Below are positions 28,596 through 34,850 of a DNA stretch of 34,850 nt, in pieces; position 1 is the stretch's first letter, and every line of letters begins with the position of its first letter. The stretch lies in assembly GCA_028293565.1 (NCBI GenBank), contig JAQGON010000009.1, forward strand, positions 1 to 34,850. Reading direction: 5' to 3'. The DNA is from Verrucomicrobiota bacterium (GTDB taxonomy: Bacteria > Verrucomicrobiota > Verrucomicrobiia > Opitutales > Opitutaceae). Below the pieces are notes generated by a model, which ran no database searches, was not told the DNA's origin, and saw nothing but the letters and a program-made list of their open reading frames with translations. Position numbers and translations under genes: made by a program.

Positions 28596-29417
28596 TTGCC
28601 GACTCCGCTCCTCTACGAATCGCATTCGCACACGCCGCTCTGCCGCCACGCTGTCGGCTCGCCCTCGGACTATGCGGCGGTGGCGGAGGCGAAGGGACTG
28701 AAGGGGATCATCTTCACCTGTCATTGTCCGCTGCCGGATGGATTCTCCGCCTCGGTGCGGATGCATCCGGACGACTACGACCGGTACGTCGAGCTGGTCG
28801 CGGCGGCGCGCGCGGAATTCGCCGGACGGGTCGACGTCCGGCTCGGCCTCGAGAGTGACTATTATCCGGGCGTCGAACCCTGGCTGGAGCGCCTGCACGC
28901 CCGGGCGCCGCTGCATCACGTGCTCGGCTCGGTTCATCCGCAGGTTCCCGACTACCGCCGCCAGTATTTCAACGGCAACTGGTTCGATTACCAGCGGCTC
29001 TACTTCGATCATCTGGCCCGCTCGGCGGAAACCCGCCTTTACGACACGCTCGCGCACCCGGACCTGATCAAGAACGAGGCGCCCGCCGAGTGGAATTTCG
29101 CGCGGATCCGTCCCGACATCGAACGCGCGCTCGACCGGATCGCCGCCACCGGCGTGGCGATGGAGCTCAACACCAGCGGCGTGAACAAGGCCATTTCCGA
29201 AATCAATCCCAGCCCGACCATGCTCCGAATGATTCGCGAGCGCGGCATCCCCGTCGTCCTTGGCGCCGATGCCCATCGCCCCGAGCGCGTGGGCGATGGC
29301 TACCTCCCGGCGCTGAACCTCCTCCAGCAGGCGGGGTTCGCGGAGATAAGTTATTTTCTCGATCGAAAACGCCGGACGATTCCCCTCGCCGCGGCGATCG
29401 GCTCCCTCGGCGGATAA
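28596..29417 (+). CDS. PHP-domain histidinol-phosphatase (HisJ-like)
   Basis: YESHSHTPLCRHAVGSPSDYAAVAEAKGLKGIIFTCHCP, LDTLAHPDLIK-like and GADAHRPERVG motifs; putative TTG start. Confidence 0.85.
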   Translation: MPTPLLYESHSHTPLCRHAVGSPSDYAAVAEAKGLKGIIFTCHCPLPDGFSASVRMHPDDYDRYVELVAAARAEFAGRVDVRLGLESDYYPGVEPWLERLHARAPLHHVLGSVHPQVPDYRRQYFNGNWFDYQRLYFDHLARSAETRLYDTLAHPDLIKNEAPAEWNFARIRPDIERALDRIAATGVAMELNTSGVNKAISEINPSPTMLRMIRERGIPVVLGADAHRPERVGDGYLPALNLLQQAGFAEISYFLDRKRRTIPLAAAIGSLGG

Positions 29418-29461
29418 AAATCCGTGCTGTCATTTCCGGATTCCCCTCGTATCTCCGCGGG

Positions 29462-30514
29462 GTGTCCCCGGCACCGCTCAACCTCTATGATCTCACCCGC
29501 GAGCAACTCCGGGTGCAGCTGGTCCGGTGGGGGCTGAACCCGTTTCATTGCGCGCGGCTCTGGAATTACCTCTACATCGAGCTGGCCGATTCGTTCGCCG
29601 CGATGCCCGAGCTTCCGGCCAAGGTGCGCGCCCAGCTCAAGGCCCACGCCCGCTTGGGGATCCTGGCCACCGCGCAGGAGACAGACTCGAGCGACGGCTT
29701 CACGCGGAAATATCTCCTCTCGCTCGACGACGCGGCCGCGATCGAAACCGTGCTGATGCGCTACACGGGCCGGGTCACCGCATGCATCTCCAGCCAGGTC
29801 GGATGCGCCATGGGCTGCGTGTTCTGCGCCACCGGGCAGATGGGATACACCCGGCACCTCGCTGCCGGCGAAATCGTCGCGCAGGCCGTGCATGTCGCCC
29901 GCGCGCTCCGCGTGGCGCGCGAGCCGCGGCGCCTGCGCAACGTGGTGCTGATGGGCATGGGCGAGCCGCTCCACAACTACGAGTCCGTGATGCATGCAGT
30001 CGATATCCTGCGCGACGACGCCGGCCTCGCGCTCGGGGCCGAGCGGATCACGCTCAGCACGGTCGGGGTCGTTCCCGGCATCCTCCGGCTCGCGCGCGAA
30101 AAGCGGCCCGTGCACCTCGCGGTTTCGCTGCACGCCGCGACCCAGGCCGAACGCGCCGCGCTCGTCCCCGCCGCACGGAAATGGCCCCTCGACGAATTGA
30201 TGGCCGCCTGCCGGACCTACAGCGAGACGACGCGCCGGAGGATTTTCTACGAGTGGACGCTGATCGAAGGCCGGAACGATTCCGCAGGCCATGCACGCGC
30301 CGTCGGCGAATTGCTGCGCGGGTTGCCGGCCCAGGTGAATCTCATTCCGCTGAATCCGACCGCCGGTTACGCCGGTGCCCCGACGCGCTCCGAAGCCGCG
30401 CGAAATTTCCAGCAGATCCTCGCCGTCGAATTTGGCGTCCGAAGCACCGTCCGCCAGCGCCGCGGGATCGACATCGCCGCGGGCTGCGGCCAGCTCGCGG
30501 TGGCGGCCGGTTGA
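29462..30514 (+). CDS. rlmN: 23S rRNA (adenine2503-C2)-methyltransferase
   Basis: SQVGCAMGCVFCATGQMGYTRHL (CxxxCxxC), VVLMGMGEPLHNYESV, RRGIDIAAGCGQL; putative GTG start. Confidence 0.94.
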   Translation: MSPAPLNLYDLTREQLRVQLVRWGLNPFHCARLWNYLYIELADSFAAMPELPAKVRAQLKAHARLGILATAQETDSSDGFTRKYLLSLDDAAAIETVLMRYTGRVTACISSQVGCAMGCVFCATGQMGYTRHLAAGEIVAQAVHVARALRVAREPRRLRNVVLMGMGEPLHNYESVMHAVDILRDDAGLALGAERITLSTVGVVPGILRLAREKRPVHLAVSLHAATQAERAALVPAARKWPLDELMAACRTYSETTRRRIFYEWTLIEGRNDSAGHARAVGELLRGLPAQVNLIPLNPTAGYAGAPTRSEAARNFQQILAVEFGVRSTVRQRRGIDIAAGCGQLAVAAG

Positions 30515-30517
30515 TTC

Positions 30518-30619
30518 TTTCACCACGAAGGGCGCGAAGAGCGCGAAGAAAAGGCATCGGAAATTGATCACACCGGCTGGTTCAGACCTTTGCGTGCTTC
30601 GCGTCCTTCGTGGTGAAAA
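30518..30619. repeat. Inverted-repeat element with 9-nt periodic CGAAG arms at the rlmN/DAHP synthase convergent junction
   Basis: TTTCACCACGAAGGGCGCGAAG (30518-30539) vs reverse complement of 30597-30618, 21/22 identical. Confidence 0.85.
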
Positions 30620-30630
30620 CTCTGGCGATC

Positions 30631-31686
30631 TCAAGCCTCGCGGCGTGATTTCACCGCGGCCGCAAGCTGCGCAAGGAGCGGCAGGGTTTTTTCCCACGAG
30701 AGGCAGGCATCGGTGATGCTCCGGCCGTAAACCCGCGGGGTCGCCTCGTAGTCCTGCGTCCCGCCCAGGAGATTGCTTTCGATCATCACCGCCGAAATCG
30801 CCTTCTCGCCGGCCGCGACCTGCGCCGAGAGATCCGCGACCACCTCCGCCTGCTTCTCCGGATCCTTCCCGCTGTTCGCGTGGCTGCAGTCCACCATGAG
30901 GTGGGGCGGCAGCTGATTCTTCACCAGCAGGGCTGTCGCCTTCCGGATGCTCTCCGCCGAAAAATTCGTCCCTGCCGTTCCGCCGCGAAGCACCAGATGG
31001 CCGTGCTCGTTGCCCGCCGTGCCCATCACCGCCGGCGCACCTTCGCGCGTGAGGGAGGGAAACCAGTGCGGATGCCGCGCCGAGCGGATCGCGTCGACCG
31101 CCACCTGCACGTCACCGTCCGTGCGGTTCTTGAACCCGACCGGCATCGAGAGCCCCGAGGCCAGCTCGCGATGCACCTGGCTCTCCACCGTGCGCGCGCC
31201 GATCGCCCCCCACGAGACGAGGTCCGCGTAATATTGGCCGAGCGTCGTGTCGAGAAACTCCGTCGCAACCGGCAGGCCGAGGCCCGTCACGTCGATCATG
31301 AGCTTCCGCGCAATCCGCAGCCCGGCGTTGATCTGGAAACTTCCGTCGAGGAACGGATCGTTGATCAGGCCTTTCCAGCCGAGCACGGTCCGCGGTTTCT
31401 CGAAGTACACGCGCATCACGAGCAGGAGCTCGCCGGCGTAAACCGGCGCCACGTCGCGAAGCCGCTGCGCGTACTCCACCGCGGCGGAGGGATCGTGAAT
31501 GGAGCAGGGGCCCACCACGACGAGAAGCCGCCGGTCCGCCCCTGTGATGATCGCTTCGACCTCCCGACGGCTCCGCGACACCAGCGACGCGCGAGCGTCA
31601 TCGAGCGGCAGATCGTCCTCCAGCACCGCGGGGGCGATGAGCGGCTTGGTGGCGCGAATGCGGAGGTCCGACGTCGGTTTGTGCAT
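30631..31686 (-). CDS. 3-deoxy-7-phosphoheptulonate synthase (class I, AroF/G/H type)
   Basis: LLVVVGPCSIHDPSAAVEYAQRL, MRVYFEKPRTVLGWKGLINDP, GTAGNEHGHLVLRGG, VDCSHANSGKDPEKQ. Confidence 0.96.
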   Translation of the reverse strand: MHKPTSDLRIRATKPLIAPAVLEDDLPLDDARASLVSRSRREVEAIITGADRRLLVVVGPCSIHDPSAAVEYAQRLRDVAPVYAGELLLVMRVYFEKPRTVLGWKGLINDPFLDGSFQINAGLRIARKLMIDVTGLGLPVATEFLDTTLGQYYADLVSWGAIGARTVESQVHRELASGLSMPVGFKNRTDGDVQVAVDAIRSARHPHWFPSLTREGAPAVMGTAGNEHGHLVLRGGTAGTNFSAESIRKATALLVKNQLPPHLMVDCSHANSGKDPEKQAEVVADLSAQVAAGEKAISAVMIESNLLGGTQDYEATPRVYGRSITDACLSWEKTLPLLAQLAAAVKSRREA

Positions 31687-31692
31687 GTTTCG

Positions 31693-33021
31693 TCAGCCCG
31701 GAATCTGCCGGGCTCGCTCCACCATGGGGGTCGAGCGAAGCCGCGCCGCGCCCGCCTCCGCCAGCACGCCCTGCTTCACTGCGGCGCGTGTAAGGGTAAG
31801 GTAGGCCAGCGATGCCGAGTCCGACTCAGCGGCATTGGCCGCCGCGCCCTCGAGAATCTCCCGCGGCAGCACGAGCTGCGCCGGCGGCAGCAGTCCCTTG
31901 CCCCCAAGGAACAGCGACAGCGAAGTCCCCAGCAGTCCTAGCCACGCGGCCGGATGGGCGGGCGGGACGTAACTGATCGCCGACGGGTCCGCCGACCACT
32001 CCATGAACGTGCGAACCTGCTCGTGCAGCTGGGTCAGGATCACATCGGCGTTCCCGGCGTTCCAACGGGCGGTGAAGAGTTTCCGCTCCTTCATCTTCTT
32101 CACCTCCCACAACCGGACCGCGACCTCGTAGTCGCCGGCCACCTCTCTCAGCGCGCCGGTGAAAATATAATCGAGTCCGCCTTCCGTCGTCCCGGCAAGC
32201 TGCCCCAGGTTGGTCGAGGTCCATTCGGCACCGATCAGCGCGTAATGTTTTTCATTCATCACGCCCACCACCGCGATCGGCAGATAATGGGACGAAAAAT
32301 AAAACGTCTCGGCGAACCACAGCGGAATCGCGCGCGTCAGCCGGCCCGCCTCCGTCTCCGGCTGCTGCGTCACGGCTCCCAGGTCCGGAACCCCCATCAG
32401 CGCCAGCTGGGTGAACGCCAGCCGCCGAACCTTCGCCCCCTTGGCGGGCAGCACCTCGGCCGCGATCGGCTCCAGACCATAGAACCAGATCGGCTTGCTG
32501 ATGCTGACGAAATTGATCCTCGGGGCTTCGGTCCCTTCCGGCGCGCCACCGGCGGAATCCAGCGGCGGCAGGTCCGAATTGATCAGCTCGGCGATCGCGT
32601 TGGAAAAACCATGCAGCCGCTCCTCCAGCTCCGGCCGCTGCAGCGAAAAAAGAATGTCCAGCACGTGCTGCGCCGCATCCGCCTGACGGAGGGCGAGGTA
32701 CGCCTGGAGGAGATTCAGGCCCGTCGCCGGACCATGCCGCTCGGCATCGTAACGCGGGGCGACCAGTTCGACGATCTCGGGCAGGTGCCCGTTGAGCCCC
32801 AGGTCGGCGGAAACAGTCACGAGCACATCCGCGCGATCGCCCGCCGCCGCGAGCACCGGTTCGTAAATCGCGAGGGCGCCCGGCAGGTCCTTCGCCTCGA
32901 GCCGTTCGCGCGCGGCCACCAGCTGCGGCATGACCCCGCCGGCGGCCGCCGTCGCCGGCGTCTCCGTCAGCGCCGCCGCGGGCTCGCCCTTCCTCCCTGA
33001 AAGCCGGTCGAAAAATCCCAT
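31693..33021 (-). CDS. TPR-like / TolB-N-terminal-like hypothetical protein
   Basis: MGFFDRLSGRKGEP start; helical repeat-like N-terminal half; GLDYIFTGALREVAGDYEVAVRLWEVKKMKERKLFTARW resembles TolB amino-terminal-type segments. Confidence 0.75.
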   Translation of the reverse strand: MGFFDRLSGRKGEPAAALTETPATAAAGGVMPQLVAARERLEAKDLPGALAIYEPVLAAAGDRADVLVTVSADLGLNGHLPEIVELVAPRYDAERHGPATGLNLLQAYLALRQADAAQHVLDILFSLQRPELEERLHGFSNAIAELINSDLPPLDSAGGAPEGTEAPRINFVSISKPIWFYGLEPIAAEVLPAKGAKVRRLAFTQLALMGVPDLGAVTQQPETEAGRLTRAIPLWFAETFYFSSHYLPIAVVGVMNEKHYALIGAEWTSTNLGQLAGTTEGGLDYIFTGALREVAGDYEVAVRLWEVKKMKERKLFTARWNAGNADVILTQLHEQVRTFMEWSADPSAISYVPPAHPAAWLGLLGTSLSLFLGGKGLLPPAQLVLPREILEGAAANAAESDSASLAYLTLTRAAVKQGVLAEAGAARLRSTPMVERARQIPG

Positions 33022-33059
33022 GTTCACAGAACAAACCAGCGCACCGGCGGCTGGCGAAG

Positions 33060-33641
33060 CTAAATCCGGCGCGGACAAACATGCGCCACCACCGCGCCGG
33101 CCACACCGGCCACGTGCGACAGCGGCGCCACCCGGACGCCCGTTTCGCCGAAACGCGCAAACAATGCCTGCCCCGCCACGGTTTCGAACCCGATCTTCGC
33201 GGCGACCAGGCCGAGCACCGTCCACCAGAACCAGCGGTCTCCGCGGGACCCTGCCAGCTGCTCCAAGGCGAGCAGCACCAGCATTCCTGCGGCGAGCCCC
33301 GACAACCCCGCGTACCACTGCAGCGAGGGCGCGCCGAGCAGAAGCACAATTCCGATCAGTCCGGGAGCCAGCGCAATGAACCCCCGTGTTTTTCCCGGCG
33401 CCGTGCGTTCCGCCCAAACCCCCGCCGCCCCGAAAACAACAAGGTTCCACAGCAGATGGCTCCCGCCAAAATGAACGAGGTTTCCCGTCCACAGCCGCCA
33501 GGCCTCGCCGTGAAGAATCGCCGCGCGTTCGAAAATCAGGCCGCGGCCGAGCGCGGGAGAGGCTTGGATGACTGCGGCGGCCGCGACGACCGCCAGGGTC
33601 AGCCAGGGCCTGCGGCTGCGAACGGTGGCCGGAGCATTCAC
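33060..33641 (-). CDS. Rhomboid-family intramembrane protease, rhombosortase-like
   Basis: EAWRLWTGNLVHFGGSHLLWNLVVF, WYAGLSGLAAG, LSHVAGVAGA; putative GTG start overlapping the upstream stop (GTGA). Confidence 0.75.
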   Translation of the reverse strand: MNAPATVRSRRPWLTLAVVAAAAVIQASPALGRGLIFERAAILHGEAWRLWTGNLVHFGGSHLLWNLVVFGAAGVWAERTAPGKTRGFIALAPGLIGIVLLLGAPSLQWYAGLSGLAAGMLVLLALEQLAGSRGDRWFWWTVLGLVAAKIGFETVAGQALFARFGETGVRVAPLSHVAGVAGAVVAHVCPRRI

Positions 33642-34675
33642 GGATGGCGGGGCCAGCGGATGACCGGGTCGCTCCATGCGGCGTTACGGATGGCGGGCTG
33701 AACCCGCGGCGCCGCCAGTTTTTCCGGCGACACTCCGGCGCGCACGGCAATTGTCGCGCAGACCTTCGGCACGTACATCCGGGTTTCGGCGGGAAGCGCC
33801 GACGCGACGTCCGCAAACGTCCGCGAACCTCGCGCCGCCAGCAGGCGGCGGATCCGGCCCTCGCCCGCGTTGTACGCGGCAAAGGCCAGAGGCCAGTCGC
33901 CGAATTTTCCGTGCAGCGCGCGAAGGTAGCGCGCGGCGGCGTGGGCGGACTTTTCCGCGCTGGCCCGTTCGTCCGGCATGAAGGTGCTCAGCCCCAGCGA
34001 CTGCGCCGTCGCCGGCATCAGTTGAAAAAGTCCCTTCGCGCCCGCGGGACTTCGCGCCGCCGGATCGAGGGTCGATTCTGCCTCGGCCAGCCAGGCCAGG
34101 GCCGGCGAAAGCCCCTCCGCCTCGAACGCCGCGGCGAGCGCCGGCATCAATTCATCGGCCCGCGACGGCCGCGCCCGCTGCTGCATCCGCGACACCCAGA
34201 GATCGTAATAGGGAATCCCTCTTCCCGCCGTCGGACCGCCCGGTGCCGTTCCCGGGATGGGCGTGCGCGGAGGCGGCGGCAGTTTCGTCACCGTCCCGGC
34301 CGCTTCGATGTAGTCGAGCCGGACCTGCAGCCAGTCCGCATAGTCCTCGTACCCGGGGAGCACCCGCAACGCCAGCAGGGCCGCGCGGGCCTCGGGCTCG
34401 TAGGCCGCCAGCGCCCCGAGGTCGTCCTTGTCCAGCGCCGCCTGCAGCCGCAGGGCAAACTCGTCGAACCGCTCGCGCGAGGGAAATTCATACTGCTCCT
34501 TGATCTCGGGCGGCGCGTACTCGTCGAAGATTTTCCTGCCCGCCTCGTAGAGCTCTTCTGTCGGGGAATCCGCGGGCTTCGCCGGAGATCGCGGCGGCTC
34601 CGCGGCGAATATCGCCGGCGCACAGAGGAGGAAAACCAGATGTCGGCGGCGCATGCGTGAAGGGACCGGCTCCAC
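33638..34675 (-). CDS. Lytic transglycosylase (SLT domain) protein
   Basis: WLAEAESTLDPAARSPAGAKGLFQLMPATAQSLGL, FAAYNAGEGRI, ETRMYVPKV; signal-peptide-like N-terminus (start perhaps 34654). Confidence 0.92.
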   Translation of the reverse strand: MEPVPSRMRRRHLVFLLCAPAIFAAEPPRSPAKPADSPTEELYEAGRKIFDEYAPPEIKEQYEFPSRERFDEFALRLQAALDKDDLGALAAYEPEARAALLALRVLPGYEDYADWLQVRLDYIEAAGTVTKLPPPPRTPIPGTAPGGPTAGRGIPYYDLWVSRMQQRARPSRADELMPALAAAFEAEGLSPALAWLAEAESTLDPAARSPAGAKGLFQLMPATAQSLGLSTFMPDERASAEKSAHAAARYLRALHGKFGDWPLAFAAYNAGEGRIRRLLAARGSRTFADVASALPAETRMYVPKVCATIAVRAGVSPEKLAAPRVQPAIRNAAWSDPVIRWPRHP

Positions 34676-34730
34676 CCCAGCAGGTTGCCGGCCCGAAGGC
34701 GAGAAGCGCGGGCGACCGCTCGGGGGCGGG

Positions 34731-34850
<120 letters not shown>

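Noticed and set aside
30375-30716. Small ORF with FTTKGAKSAKKRHRK...LCVLRVLRG
   Set aside because: Translation of the CGAAG inverted repeat overlapping the end of rlmN and the DAHP synthase gene; no independent coding support.

Overview
The window reads as a high-GC, chromosome-like segment. Gene content and non-coding style suggest Verrucomicrobia, probably an Opitutaceae-like lineage; this is inference, no search was run. In order it carries: the 3' end of atpA plus atpG-atpD-atpC; a ferrous-iron locus (feoA-feoA-feoB-small Cys-rich protein); two overlapping amidohydrolase paralogs; nagB; queE/queC; an HDAC-like hydrolase and RNase D followed by oleC/oleD-like genes; two RNA methyltransferases; a sulfotransferase; a large EF-hand membrane protein; a lipoate-ligase-like / PAS histidine kinase / pdxH cluster; an M20 peptidase; marC; a GH88-like hydrolase; a PHP phosphatase; rlmN; and a lytic transglycosylase / rhombosortase-like / TPR protein / DAHP synthase cluster. 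I see no CRISPR array, tRNA, rRNA, transposase, phage module or recognisable defence island. The strongest unexplained signal is non-coding. Inverted-repeat elements whose arms are built from short 7-, 8- or 9-nt periodic units fill many spacers. Four of the five convergent gene junctions carry one (two of these are paralogous copies), and octamer versions fill the atp operon spacers. Secondary leads are an amidohydrolase pseudoenzyme apparently lacking all metal ligands beside an intact paralog, an in-frame TAG in atpA, a histidine kinase with a D-to-N receiver, and an EF-hand membrane protein of unknown function.
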